A stretch of DNA of 64,000 bases from Sphaerisporangium flaviroseum (GCF_039537005.1 NZ_BAAAZR010000003.1:117311-181310), one strand, 5' to 3'. Shown: positions 25,148 through 34,158, counted from the first letter of the stretch. Program-made: numbers and translations. Notes: generated by a model from the letters alone, not told the origin.

Positions 25148-25393
25148 TCACGTGGGTTCGGGAGGGGGGTAACGGCTCTTGCGGCGCGATTCGGCCGCGG
25201 ACTGTTCCTCCAGTTGGCGGACCAGGTCTTCCAGGTCGTCGGCGCCCAGCACGTTGGACACGCCGAACCCCGCGGCGGCGGTGGACCAGGGATGGCGCCG
25301 GTAGGCCACCCACCCCCCGTAGAAGTCCACGATCTCCCACGTATTGCCGTAGCTCCGCTGGACCTGCGCGAGCGTCAGGCCGTTCGCGTTCAT
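25148..25393 (-). CDS. Small hypothetical protein
   Basis: An 81-residue protein, MNANGLTLAQVQRSYGNTW onward, with an aromatic stretch (WEIVDFYGGWVAYRR) and a Glu/Gln-rich helix (DDLEDLVRQLEEQSAAESRR). I recognise no domain. Its composition is protein-like and unlike the shadow frames nearby, and it faces the rib operon end-on. Moderate confidence that it is real. Confidence 0.6.
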   Translation of the reverse strand: MNANGLTLAQVQRSYGNTWEIVDFYGGWVAYRRHPWSTAAAGFGVSNVLGADDLEDLVRQLEEQSAAESRRKSRYPPPEPT

Positions 25394-25825
25394 CGGACGT
25401 GTGCCGTGTCCCCGGAGTGTGTGGTCGGCCTTCCTGGCTTCCCGGAGGGACGGCGCGGCGCATGGAATCGGGCGGCGTGCGTGGGGGCCACTAGGAAAGC
25501 TTCCCTTCGTCGGAACCTGAGTTGAGATCGTTTGCAGTACGCGGCGATCCCCGTTCAGAGGTGAATCGTATCCGGGACGTCTACGGATGACTTACCGGCG
25601 CATTATTTCCATTGACCCGCGCAATTCCCGTCAACGCAGGGGCAAATGCCCATAAAGGCGACATATTACCCTTGAATCGCTTAAGTAATAGATAGCCATT
25701 CAAACTATCTCACGCATTAGCCGGGCATGTCACGCCGAGTAGATATGTTCCTTACTTCGGGAGTCTTTAGCCGAAGCTCGCTCGTTCACCGATCACGATG
25801 GGGAACCGGTGAAGCGTGAGGCGCA
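25394..25825. other. AT-richer intergenic region with inverted repeats
   Basis: About 430 bases clearly lower in GC than the surroundings, notably 25570-25790, and without a supported gene. It holds AGATAG-N9-CTATCT (25690-25710) and CTTCGG-N10-CCGAAG (25755-25776), plus TTGACC and TTGAAT hexamers that could be -35 elements but lack a clear partner. It is the control region for the membrane protein gene that follows. Confidence 0.5.
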
Positions 25826-26353
25826 ATGACAATCGTCACCACACTCGGTGCGGTCACGGAGAACGATTCGAGTCCAGTCGGCATAGCGGGTGCCGTCGCC
25901 TTTCTGGCGAGCCTGATATCGGTGTACATCGGGTGGCATCAACTGGTCGTGGCGAGGAAACAGCTGGCGACGAGCAAGACGGAGGCGCCCCCCTACCGGC
26001 GCACGCCGAACTCGCGTGTGGGGGGCTTCGGGTGGTTCGCCATGTTCGGGGCGTGGATCCTCATGATCCTCGTGGTGACCTTCGGCAGGGAGATGGGGAT
26101 CACGGCCGACACCTGGGCCTACAAGCTGGGCGCCTTCGTCGCGCTCGCCGTCGGGGTCGGCAACGTCTTCGTCGGGTTGTTCGAGGGCGGCCAGTACGGG
26201 TGTTTCGCCCATCTGATTCTGCTCGGCGTCCAGTTCCTCGCCATCGTCGTCGCGATGGACATGCTCGATTGGGTGTCCGCGCCTGATGTCGTGCGAGGAA
26301 TCCTCTCCTTCACGAAGAAGTCGCTGGAACACCTCGCCGACCCCGGCGCCTGA
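25826..26353 (+). CDS. Hypothetical membrane protein
   Basis: A 175-residue protein with about four hydrophobic segments: near 18-38, 68-86, 98-116 and 124-145. Between the first two lies a charged loop with KTEAPPYRRTPNS. No family is recognised. GAGG lies five bases before the ATG. It stands alone behind an AT-rich leader and ends before a strong hairpin. Confidence 0.65.
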   Translation: MTIVTTLGAVTENDSSPVGIAGAVAFLASLISVYIGWHQLVVARKQLATSKTEAPPYRRTPNSRVGGFGWFAMFGAWILMILVVTFGREMGITADTWAYKLGAFVALAVGVGNVFVGLFEGGQYGCFAHLILLGVQFLAIVVAMDMLDWVSAPDVVRGILSFTKKSLEHLADPGA

Positions 26354-26378
26354 GGGAAGCAAGGGGTCTTACGGCGCA

Positions 26379-26413
26379 CGGATATCCCGCCGGAAGCACC
26401 GGCGGGATATCCG
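26379..26413. terminator. Strong bidirectional terminator hairpin
   Basis: Perfect 15-bp stem CGGATATCCCGCCGG / CCGGCGGGATATCCG with loop AAGCA, between the end of the membrane protein gene and the end of the ssuD-like gene on the other strand. The remaining bases 26414-26539 show nothing. Confidence 0.8.
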
Positions 26414-26539
26414 TCGCCCCGGAACTCGGCTCCCCGGAAGCCGCGGGTCCTCAATGCTCGAAAGCCGAGAAATCCGGCAAAAACCCCGGAACGGGCAGGA
26501 GAAAGCACCGACGCTCCCGACCCGGTGCTCAACGGCGGA

Positions 26540-27691
26540 TCACGCGCTGAGGCGGGCCAGTCCTTCCGCACGGTCCAGGACGCCCCGCCGCCGCAGTTCC
26601 GGTAGCACTCCCTCGCCGAACCAGTAGGCCTCCTCCAGGTGCGGGTAGCCGGACAGGACGAACTCGGTGATGCCGTGGCCGGCGTACTCCTCGATGAGGT
26701 CGGCGACCTCGCTGTGGCCGCCGACGAGCGCCGTTCCCGCGCCTCCGCGCACGAGCCCCACGCCCGCCCACAGGTTCGGGTAGACCTCCAGGTCGTGGAC
26801 GCTTCCGCCGTCGCGCCGGTAGCCCTCGTGCAGGGCGAGCATTCGCTTCTGCCCGACGGAGTCGCTGCGCCCGAGCGTCTGCTGCGCGGTGCGGATGTCG
26901 GCGGGGTCGATCGCGGAGAGCAGGCGGCCAGCCTCCGCCCATGCCTCCTCGGAGGTGTCGCGCGTGATGACGTGCAGCCGGATGCCGAATCTGAGCGTCC
27001 GTCCCTGCTCGGCGGCGAGGCCGCGTACCCACGCGATCTTCTCGGCCACCTGGGCGGGTGGCTCGCCCCAGGTCAGATAGGTCTGGACGTGCCGGGCCGC
27101 GACGGTCCCCGCCGCCGCGGACGAGCCGCCGAAGTACAGCTCGGGCGCCGGGTCGGGCCGCTCGGCGACCGTGGCGCCCTCCACCTGGTAGTGGGCGCCG
27201 GTGAAGTCGTACGGCGTGCCGCTCCACGCGCCGCGCACGATCGACAGGAACTCGTCGGTGCGCGCGTACCGCTCGTCTTTGGACAGGAAGTCGCCGAAGC
27301 GGCGCTGCTCGGTGGTCTCGCCGCCGGTGACGACGTTGAGCAGCAGGCGCCCGCCGGAGATGCGCTGGTAGGTGGCGGCCATCTGGGCGGCCAGGGTGGG
27401 GGAGACGAACCCCGGCCGGAAGGCGACGAGGAACTTCAGGCGCGTGGTCTGCTGGGTCAGCGCGGCGGTGACCAGCCAGGCGTCCTCGCACCACGTGCCC
27501 GTCGGCGTGAGCACCGCCTCGAATCCGAGTTGCTCGGCCGATCGGGCGATCTGGCCGAGGTAGTCGATGGAGGGCGGCCGGTAGGCGCTAGCGGTGGCGC
27601 GTCCGTGCCCGCGCTGCAGGCCGTGTCCGCCCCCGACGATCGAGCGGCTGTCTCCGGAGGTGGGCAGGAACCAGTGGAACTTCAAAGCCAT
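26540..27691 (-). CDS. ssuD: LLM-class flavin-dependent monooxygenase, alkanesulfonate type
   Basis: A 383-residue TIM-barrel enzyme starting MALKFHWFLPTSGDSR. The SsuD-like features are TGTWCEDAWLVTAALTQQT, FRPGFVSPTLAAQMAAT, RLLLNVVTGG and FGGSSAAAG. SsuD uses FMNH2 and O2 to release sulfite from alkanesulfonates. No SsuE-type flavin reductase is adjacent. It follows the binding-protein gene with two bases between, as the last gene of the operon. Nitrilotriacetate or dibenzothiophene-type monooxygenases are alternatives; the transporter context favours sulfonates. Confidence 0.85.
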   Translation of the reverse strand: MALKFHWFLPTSGDSRSIVGGGHGLQRGHGRATASAYRPPSIDYLGQIARSAEQLGFEAVLTPTGTWCEDAWLVTAALTQQTTRLKFLVAFRPGFVSPTLAAQMAATYQRISGGRLLLNVVTGGETTEQRRFGDFLSKDERYARTDEFLSIVRGAWSGTPYDFTGAHYQVEGATVAERPDPAPELYFGGSSAAAGTVAARHVQTYLTWGEPPAQVAEKIAWVRGLAAEQGRTLRFGIRLHVITRDTSEEAWAEAGRLLSAIDPADIRTAQQTLGRSDSVGQKRMLALHEGYRRDGGSVHDLEVYPNLWAGVGLVRGGAGTALVGGHSEVADLIEEYAGHGITEFVLSGYPHLEEAYWFGEGVLPELRRRGVLDRAEGLARLSA

Positions 27692-27693
27692 GG

Positions 27694-28689
27694 TCAGGCG
27701 TCCTTCGTGACGATGTCGTTGAACCTGCGGTCGGCGAAGTCGGCGAACGCGACCTTCCCCGGGATCAGCCCTTCGGCGGTGAAGGCGTCGGCCATCTCCT
27801 GCTCCGAGGCGATGAGCGCCTCGTCGATCGGCACCGGGGTGGTGGTCCGGTTGGCGGCGGCGGCCGTGGTGACCTCGATCGGCAGGCCGGTCTCCTTCGC
27901 CCACACCCTGGCCCACTCGGCCTGGTGGGTGTTGGCCCAGAGCTTGGCGCGCTGGAGGCGGCTCAGGTAGTCGCGGATGGCCTCCGCCTTGGCGGTGTCG
28001 GCGAGCGCGGCCTGCCCGGCGACCTGGAAGGCGTAGCCGTTGACGTAGTCCTTGCCGTTGACCAGCACCTTGGCGTTGTTCCGCAGCAGGGCCTGCGAGG
28101 TGTACGGGTCCCAGATGGCCCAGGCGTCGATCTGCCCCGCGCTGAAGGCCGCGAGCGCGTCGGCGGGCTGCAGGTAGTTCACCGTGATGTCCTTGAAGGT
28201 GAGGTTCTCCTTCTTCAGCACGGCGAGCAGGTGGTAGTGCGCCGAGCTGCCCTTGGCGACCGCGACTCGCCTGCCCTTGAGCGCGGCGGGTGAGGTGAGC
28301 GTCGATCCGGAGGGCACCACGATGGCCGACCCGGCGACGCTCTGCCGCTCGGCCGCCACCACGGCGATCTTCGAGCGCGCCGCCGCCGCGAAGATCGGCG
28401 GGGTGTTCCCCACCCCGCCGAGGTCGACTCCTCCGGCGTTGACGGCCTCCAGCAGCGGCGGGCCGGAGGTGAACTGCGCCCAGGTGACCTTGTACGGCAG
28501 CTTGCCGAGCTCGCCGGCGGCGGTGAGCAGCACCTGGGAGCCGGCCTTCTGGTCGCCGATCCGCAGGGTCACCTCCGCGGTCCCGGACGCCTCGCCCGTG
28601 GCGGGTCCGCCCGCCGAAGCGCCTCCGCAGGCGGTCAGCACCGCCGCCAGCCCCAACGCCGCTACCATCCGGACGACCTTGCCGATCAT
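27694..28689 (-). CDS. ssuA: Sulfonate-type ABC transporter substrate-binding lipoprotein
   Basis: A 331-residue lipoprotein with signal MIGKVVRMVAALGLAAVL and lipobox LTAC. The SsuA/NrtT-family pattern is clear in RIGDQKAGSQVLLTAAGEL, FTSGPPLLEAVNAGGVDLGG and TPPIFAAAA. GAAGGGAAG precedes the ATG at 28689. It binds the sulfonate outside the membrane for the downstream-coded permease complex. Confidence 0.88.
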   Translation of the reverse strand: MIGKVVRMVAALGLAAVLTACGGASAGGPATGEASGTAEVTLRIGDQKAGSQVLLTAAGELGKLPYKVTWAQFTSGPPLLEAVNAGGVDLGGVGNTPPIFAAAARSKIAVVAAERQSVAGSAIVVPSGSTLTSPAALKGRRVAVAKGSSAHYHLLAVLKKENLTFKDITVNYLQPADALAAFSAGQIDAWAIWDPYTSQALLRNNAKVLVNGKDYVNGYAFQVAGQAALADTAKAEAIRDYLSRLQRAKLWANTHQAEWARVWAKETGLPIEVTTAAAANRTTTPVPIDEALIASEQEMADAFTAEGLIPGKVAFADFADRRFNDIVTKDA

Positions 28690-28705
28690 CGTCTTCCCTT
28701 CGGGG

Positions 28706-29440
28706 TCATGCCGTGCGTACGTCATCGGCGTCTCCGGTCACTCCGAGCACGGTGAGCAGGCGCGTGCGCAGGGACACCAGCTCGGGATGGTCGCGGTGGC
28801 GGGGCCGGGCCGCGGTGACGGCGGCCTCGTAGGCGATCCGGCCGCCGTCCAGGACGAGCACGCGGCTCGCGAGGAGCAGCGCCTCGTCGACGTCGTGGGT
28901 GACCAGCAGTACGGCCGGGCGGTGCACGGTCCAGAGCTGGACCACCAGCTGGTGCACGGTGATGCGGGTGAGCGCGTCCAGCGCGCTGAACGGCTCGTCG
29001 AGCAGGAGCAGCTCCGGCTCCCTGACCAGCGCGCGGGCGAGGCTGGCACGCTGCGCCTCGCCGCCCGACAGCGTCAGCGGCCAGGCGCCCGCCCGTTCGG
29101 TCAGCCCGACCTCCGCGAGCGCCCGGCGGGCGCGTTCGCCGGCGTCCGGTACGGCGAGGCCGAGCGTGATGTTGGACCCCACGCGTTTCCAGGGCACCAG
29201 GCGCGGCTCCTGGAAGGCGACGGCCACCGAGCCGGTCACCTCCAGCCGGCCCTCGACGTCGCGGTCGAGCCCGGCGAGGGCGCGCAGCAGCGTCGACTTG
29301 CCCGACCCGCTCCTGCCGAGGAGGGCGATGAACTCCCCGCCCTCGATGTCCAGGTCCAGCCCGTCGAGGACGACGCGGTCGCCGAACCGCCGGGTCAGGT
29401 CCCGGACCCCGGCTACGCGCTGAGAAAGCCGCGCCGCCAC
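28706..29440 (-). CDS. ssuB: Sulfonate-type ABC transporter ATPase
   Basis: A 244-residue ATPase. Walker A GRSGSGKST, Q-loop in AFQEPRLVPWKRV (SsuB/TauB-like), signature SGGEAQRASLARAL, and Walker B LLLLDEPFSALD. I place the start at GTG 29440, with CGGAGGG seven bases upstream; it overlaps the permease gene by 28 bases. A much longer upstream frame is only an overlap with the permease. Confidence 0.9.
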   Translation of the reverse strand: MAARLSQRVAGVRDLTRRFGDRVVLDGLDLDIEGGEFIALLGRSGSGKSTLLRALAGLDRDVEGRLEVTGSVAVAFQEPRLVPWKRVGSNITLGLAVPDAGERARRALAEVGLTERAGAWPLTLSGGEAQRASLARALVREPELLLLDEPFSALDALTRITVHQLVVQLWTVHRPAVLLVTHDVDEALLLASRVLVLDGGRIAYEAAVTAARPRHRDHPELVSLRTRLLTVLGVTGDADDVRTA

Positions 29441-30282
29441 GAGAGCGCCCTCCGTTCCAGTAGCCGTACGACGGCGTCGGTGAGCAGGCCGAGCGCGCTG
29501 TAGACGAGCAGGCCGACCACGATGACGTCCGTGCGGAGGAACTCCCGCGCGTCGTTGATCATGAAGCCGAGCCCGGCGTCCGCGTTGACCTGCTCGGCCA
29601 CGATGAGCGCGAGCCAGGCCACGCCGAGGCTCTGCCGGAGCCCGACCAGCGTCTGCGGGAGCGCCCCCGGCAGCACGATGTGGCGGACCAGGGCGGTACG
29701 GCTGAGTTTCAGGGTGCGTGCCAGCTCCGCGAGCTTTCCGTCGACCCCTCGGATGCCCGCGAAGGTGTTGAGGTAGAGCGGGAACGAGACGGCCAGGGCG
29801 ACCAGGGCCACCTTGGGGGTCTCGCCGATGCCGAACCACAGGATGAACAGCGGGATCAGCCCGAAGAACGGCAGCGCGCGGAGCATCTGCATGATGGGGT
29901 CGACGGCGTGCTCGCCGGCCCGGCTCAGCCCGGCGACCAGCGCGAGGAGCACGCCGCAGAGCCCGCCGAGCAGGAACCCTGCGGCGACCCGCTGGATCGA
30001 GACGGCTATGGCCGTGGGAAGCGTGCCGTCGGTGAGCAGGTCGACGGTGGTGGCGGCGATCGTGGTGGGCGCGGCGAGCAGGCGTTCGGGCAGCAGCCCG
30101 GTGGCGCTGGCGGCCTGCCAGATCACGACGACGGCCAGCGGGCTGAGCCACCGCCGCCACGCCGTGGACCGGGCCGGCGTACGGGCGGACGGAGGGCGCG
30201 GTGGGCGATCACGTATGTCCGGCGGGCCGGCGGGCCGGATGGGCTCGCGTGCCGCCTGAACGTCCAGTGCGGGGGAGGGCAT
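29413..30282 (-). CDS. ssuC: Sulfonate-type ABC transporter permease
   Basis: A 289-residue permease with a Pro/Arg-rich cytoplasmic N-terminus of about 45 residues, then about six membrane segments. The coupling helix is in KLAELARTLKLSRTALVRHIVLPGALP, here read as two parts (KLAELARTLKLS and ALVRHIVLPGALP), typical of SsuC/TauC. First gene of the operon ssuC-B-A-D; a promoter and operator-like dyad lie 40-75 bases upstream. Confidence 0.9.
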   Translation of the reverse strand: MPSPALDVQAAREPIRPAGPPDIRDRPPRPPSARTPARSTAWRRWLSPLAVVVIWQAASATGLLPERLLAAPTTIAATTVDLLTDGTLPTAIAVSIQRVAAGFLLGGLCGVLLALVAGLSRAGEHAVDPIMQMLRALPFFGLIPLFILWFGIGETPKVALVALAVSFPLYLNTFAGIRGVDGKLAELARTLKLSRTALVRHIVLPGALPQTLVGLRQSLGVAWLALIVAEQVNADAGLGFMINDAREFLRTDVIVVGLLVYSALGLLTDAVVRLLERRALSWRRGFLSA

Positions 30283-30323
30283 GGAAGGACCTCGCAGGGG
30301 TTGTCGCGTGCGGCGTCACCCGA

Positions 30324-30357
30324 ATAATTGCCGCTATTACCTACCAAGTCAATAGGT
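30324..30357 (-). promoter_or_regulatory. ssu promoter with overlapping operator-like dyad
   Basis: On the minus strand TTGACT (30352-30347), 17 bases, AATTAT (30329-30324). The dyad ACCTA-N9-TAGGT at 30339-30357 covers the -35. This is the expected place for a repressor of sulfonate use. The regulator is not in the window. Confidence 0.55.
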
Positions 30358-30437
30358 TTTTCCTGCTCTTCGTTCCCGGTTCCCTTTGGCGATTTCAGCC
30401 ACAGCCGTGTGACACCGGTGACGCGTAACCTGAGGGG

Positions 30438-31328
30438 GTGTGGCACAGGACGCTCCGGACCTCTGACATCGAAACCCCAGGCAGGCTCGCCGAACTGCTC
30501 GACGAGCACGCCTACCTGGCGGACCAGGGGCTGGCGACGGCGTGCTTCCTCGCGCTGCGCATGGGCCGGCCGCTGTTCCTGGAGGGGGAGGCGGGTGTCG
30601 GCAAGACCGAGCTGGCCAAGACGCTCGCCGCGGTCCTCGGCGCGCCGCTCATCCGCCTGCAGTGCTACGAAGGGCTCGACGCGGCCCAGGCGCTCTACGA
30701 CTGGGACTTCGCCCGCCAGTTGCTGCACCTCAAGGCCGCCGAGGCCACCGGCGCCACCGACGCCGCGCGCCTGGAGGGCGAGCTGTACGACCGGCGGTTC
30801 CTGATCGCGCGCCCGCTGCTCAAGGCGCTGGAGACCCAGCCGAGCGTGCTGCTGGTCGACGAGATCGATCGTGCCGACGACGAGTTCGAGGCGTTCCTGC
30901 TGGAGGTGCTGTCGGACTTCACGATCTCCATCCCCGAGCTCGGCACGATCAGCGCCAAGACGCCTCCGGTCGTGGTGGTGACCTCCAACCGCACCCGCGA
31001 CGTCCACGACGCGCTCAAGCGCCGGTGCCTGTACCACTGGCTGGAGCACCCGGCGTTCGACCGCGAGGTCGCCATCCTGCTCCGGCGGCTGCCCGAATGC
31101 ACCGAGACCCTCGCCGGCCAGGTTGCCCGCGCCGCCGGGCGCCTGCGTTCCGCCGGCCTGATCAAGCCGCCGGGGGTCGCCGAGACCCTCGACTGGACCG
31201 AGGCCCTGCTCACGCTGGGCGCCCGCGATCTCGACCCCGGCCTGGCCGCGACGACCCTCGGCGCGGTGCTGAAGTACCGCGAGGACCAGGAGGCCGTGCT
31301 GAAGAACGGGCTCCTCCACCATGCGTGA
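30438..31328 (+). CDS. MoxR-type AAA+ ATPase (CoxD-like)
   Basis: A 296-residue AAA+ ATPase. Walker A GEAGVGKTELAKTLA near 49-63, Walker B VLLVDEIDRAD near 139-149, and sensor 1 TSNRTRDVHD. CoxD-type MoxR ATPases work with a VWA protein (next gene) to mature molybdenum hydroxylases such as CO dehydrogenase, inserting sulfur at the active site. GTG start; it overlaps the next gene by 8 bases. Confidence 0.88.
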   Translation: MWHRTLRTSDIETPGRLAELLDEHAYLADQGLATACFLALRMGRPLFLEGEAGVGKTELAKTLAAVLGAPLIRLQCYEGLDAAQALYDWDFARQLLHLKAAEATGATDAARLEGELYDRRFLIARPLLKALETQPSVLLVDEIDRADDEFEAFLLEVLSDFTISIPELGTISAKTPPVVVVTSNRTRDVHDALKRRCLYHWLEHPAFDREVAILLRRLPECTETLAGQVARAAGRLRSAGLIKPPGVAETLDWTEALLTLGARDLDPGLAATTLGAVLKYREDQEAVLKNGLLHHA

Positions 31329-32409
31329 CCTCACCGCGACGATGACCGGTTTCGCCCGCACGCTGCGGGCGGCCGGGGTCGCGGCCGACCACGAACGCAC
31401 CCAGAACCTCCTGCGCGCCGCGGGCCACCTCGACGTGACCGATCGCGACGCGGTCTACTGGGCCGGCCGCCTCACCCTGTGCTCCGGCCCGGACGACCTC
31501 CCGCGGTACGACCGGTGCTTCGCGGCCTACTTCGGCGGCGAGCGGCCGCGCGCCGGCCGTACGGCCCCGCCCGTCGTGACCGTCACCCGGCACACGGTGT
31601 CCCTGGACGCCGCGGGGCCGCGAGAGGCCGGGGACGACGAGGCGCTGCCCGCCACCGCGAGCCGCACCGAGGTGCTCAGGCAGCGCGACGTCGCCCGCAT
31701 GACCCCCGCCGAGCTCGCCGAGGTCCAGCGCCTGCTGTCGATCCTGCGCATGCGGCGGGAGTCGCGCAGGTCCCGCCGGTTCGCCCCGGCCCATCGCGGG
31801 CGGCTCGACGCCCGCCGCACCATCAGGGAGACCCTGCGGCGGGGCGGCGAGACCTCCCGCCTGCGCCGCAGGAGGCACCGGGTACGGCCGCGGCGCGTCG
31901 TGCTGCTGGTCGACGTCAGCGGCTCGATGGCCCCCTACGCCGACACGCTGCTGCGGTTCGCCCACGTGCTGGTCCGGTGCGAGCCGCGCGCCACCGAGGT
32001 GTTCAGCGTCGGCACCCGGCTCACGCGGGTCACCGCCGAACTGCGCCACCGCGACGCGGGCACGGCGATGCGCGAGGTGTCGGCGGCCATCCCCGACTGG
32101 AGCGGGGGCACCCGGCTCGGCGAGGAGCTGAAGGAGTTCATCGACCGGGGGTCCGGCGCCAGGGGCGCCATCGTCGTGATCGCCTCCGACGGGTGGGAGC
32201 GCGGCGACCCCTCCCTCCTCGGCCGCCAGATGGCCCGGCTGTCACGGCTCGCCCACCGGGTGATCTGGGTGAACCCCCACAAGGGCCAGGAGGGCTACCA
32301 GCCGCTCACCGGCGGTATGCGCGCGGCCCTGCCGTACGTTGGAGCCTTCGTCGCCGGGCACAGCCTGGCCGCGTTCGAGGAGCTCGCTGAGAGGCTGTCC
32401 CATGCGTGA
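31321..32409 (+). CDS. VWA-domain protein (CoxE-like)
   Basis: A 362-residue protein with a C-terminal von Willebrand A domain. The MIDAS motif DVSGSM is within VVLLVDVSGSMAPY near 198-211, and the later Thr and Asp are in SGGTRLGEEL and IASDGWERGD. The N-terminal helical half contains LAEVQRLLSILRMRRESRRS. CoxE partners with CoxD in metal-cofactor maturation. Coupled by overlap to genes on both sides. Confidence 0.88.
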   Translation: MRDLTATMTGFARTLRAAGVAADHERTQNLLRAAGHLDVTDRDAVYWAGRLTLCSGPDDLPRYDRCFAAYFGGERPRAGRTAPPVVTVTRHTVSLDAAGPREAGDDEALPATASRTEVLRQRDVARMTPAELAEVQRLLSILRMRRESRRSRRFAPAHRGRLDARRTIRETLRRGGETSRLRRRRHRVRPRRVVLLVDVSGSMAPYADTLLRFAHVLVRCEPRATEVFSVGTRLTRVTAELRHRDAGTAMREVSAAIPDWSGGTRLGEELKEFIDRGSGARGAIVVIASDGWERGDPSLLGRQMARLSRLAHRVIWVNPHKGQEGYQPLTGGMRAALPYVGAFVAGHSLAAFEELAERLSHA

Positions 32410-33529
32410 TGTGTTGTCGCAGATCCTGCGCTGGTGGGAGGCGGGCGAGCGGTTCGGCCTCGCCACGGTGGTCAACACCTTCTCCAGCGCGCCCCGGCCG
32501 CCCGGCGCCTCCATGGCCGTGCTCGGGGAAGAGGCGGTCGGCAGCGTGTCGGGCGGCTGCGTGGAGGGCGCGGTGTACGAGCTCGCGCGACGGGTCGTGG
32601 AGGAGGGCCGCCCCGTCCTGCAGAGGTACGGCGTGAGCGATGACGACGCCTTCTCCGTCGGCCTCACCTGCGGCGGCATCATCGACATCCTGGTCGAGCC
32701 GGTGTCGAGAGACGGCTTCCCCGAGCTGGGGGAGATCGCCGAGTCGGTGCGGCGGCAGGAGCCGGTGGCCGTGGCGACGATCCTGTCCGAGCCGGGGCGC
32801 GCGGGCGCGCGCCGGGTGATCTGGCGCGACCGCGTGGCGGGCTCGCTGGGAGTGCCGAGGCTCGACGCCGCCGTCGACGACGACGCGCGCGGCATGCTGG
32901 CCCAGGGGCTGACGGGCGTGCGCCGATACGGTCCCGAGGGCGAGCGGCGGCTGGACGACCTGCCGGTCTTCGTCCAGTCCTTCGCCCCGCCGCCGCGGAT
33001 GCTGGTCTTCGGCGCCATCGACTTCGCCGCGGCGGTCGCCAGGATCGGCAAGTTCCTCGGCTACCACGTCGTGGTGTGCGACGCCCGGCCGGTGTTCGCG
33101 ACGGCCAAGCGCTTCCCGGACGCCGACGAGGTGATCGTGAAGTGGCCGCACGACTACCTGTCCACCGCCCACGTCGACGAGCGCTCGGTGATCTGCGTGC
33201 TCACCCACGACCCGAAGTTCGACGTGCCCCTGCTGGAGGTGGCGCTGCGCACCGGCGCGCGATACGTCGGCGCGATGGGCTCCCGCCGCACCCACGCGGA
33301 CCGGCTCGAACGGCTGCGCGAGGCCGGGCTGAGTGAGGACGAGCTGGCGCGGCTGCGCTCGCCGATCGGCCTCGACCTGGGCGCGAGAACCCCTGAGGAG
33401 ACGGCGGTGTCGATCGCCGCCGAGCTGATCCAGCTCCGCTGGGGCGGATCGGCCCGGCCGCTCACCGAGACCAGCGGGCGCATCCACGGGCACGACCCGG
33501 CGGAGGAGGCCGGGGGAGGGGGCGCGTGA
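32402..33529 (+). CDS. XdhC/CoxF-family maturation protein
   Basis: A 375-residue protein. The N-terminal XdhC-CoxI domain has SVSGGCVEGAVYELA and LTCGGIIDILVEP; a C-terminal Rossmann domain has ARYVGAMGSRRTHADRLE. XdhC proteins bind the molybdenum cofactor and hand its sulfurated form to xanthine- or CO-dehydrogenase-type enzymes. Start ATG 32402 overlaps the CoxE-type stop; the frame is open 63 bases further upstream but within that gene. Confidence 0.88.
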   Translation: MRDVLSQILRWWEAGERFGLATVVNTFSSAPRPPGASMAVLGEEAVGSVSGGCVEGAVYELARRVVEEGRPVLQRYGVSDDDAFSVGLTCGGIIDILVEPVSRDGFPELGEIAESVRRQEPVAVATILSEPGRAGARRVIWRDRVAGSLGVPRLDAAVDDDARGMLAQGLTGVRRYGPEGERRLDDLPVFVQSFAPPPRMLVFGAIDFAAAVARIGKFLGYHVVVCDARPVFATAKRFPDADEVIVKWPHDYLSTAHVDERSVICVLTHDPKFDVPLLEVALRTGARYVGAMGSRRTHADRLERLREAGLSEDELARLRSPIGLDLGARTPEETAVSIAAELIQLRWGGSARPLTETSGRIHGHDPAEEAGGGGA

Positions 33530-34158
33530 ACGTGACCAGCGGATCCGGATGCGCCGGGCTGCTGCTCGCGGCCGGGCGGGGCGAGCGGCTCGGCACCCCC
33601 AAGGCGGCCGTCCGGTTCGGGGGGGAGCTGCTGGTCGACCGGGGAGCGCGCCTGCTCCACGAAGGCGGCTGCCATCCGGTCGTGGTGGTCCTTGGAGCCG
33701 TCACCGTGCAGGTCCACGGCGCCGTGGCCGTGCGCAACCCCGATTGGGCGACGGGGATGGGATCGTCCCTGCGCGTCGGGCTGGACGCGGTGCCCCTCGC
33801 CGCCCAGGCCGTCGTGATCGCCCTCGTCGACCAGCCCCTCATCGGGGCGGAGGCCGTACGACGCCTGATCGAGGCGAGGAAGGGCGGCGCGGCGGTGGCG
33901 GTGGCGACCTACGGCGGCGCCATGCGCAACCCCGTGCTGATCGGCAGGGAGCACTTCGGCGAGGTGGGCAGGCTCGCGGTCGGAGACGTGGGGGCGCGCC
34001 CCTTCCTGCGGGCGCACCGGGACCTGGTCACGCCGGTTCCCTGTGACGACGTGGGCGACCCGTCCGACATCGACACCGTGGACGACCTCCTCCGGCTCTC
34101 CGGCCGCGAGGAGGCACCGGCGTCACCTGGGGTTGGCCCCGGCGAGGCGACTCGGTAG
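33526..34158 (+). CDS. MocA-like molybdenum cofactor nucleotidyltransferase
   Basis: A 210-residue NTP-transferase. LLLAAGRGERLGTPKA near residues 12-27 is the nucleotide-binding loop; NPDWATGMGSSLRVGL and VDQPLIG are typical for MocA/MobA-like enzymes that make the cytosine dinucleotide form of the molybdenum cofactor, the form used by CO-dehydrogenase-type hydroxylases. It starts at a GTG overlapping the previous stop, completing a four-gene maturation operon. Confidence 0.85.
   Translation: MNVTSGSGCAGLLLAAGRGERLGTPKAAVRFGGELLVDRGARLLHEGGCHPVVVVLGAVTVQVHGAVAVRNPDWATGMGSSLRVGLDAVPLAAQAVVIALVDQPLIGAEAVRRLIEARKGGAAVAVATYGGAMRNPVLIGREHFGEVGRLAVGDVGARPFLRAHRDLVTPVPCDDVGDPSDIDTVDDLLRLSGREEAPASPGVGPGEATR

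Noticed and set aside
30438..34158. Carbon monoxide dehydrogenase operon
   Set aside because: Only maturation genes are present; no large, medium or small structural subunit can be found.
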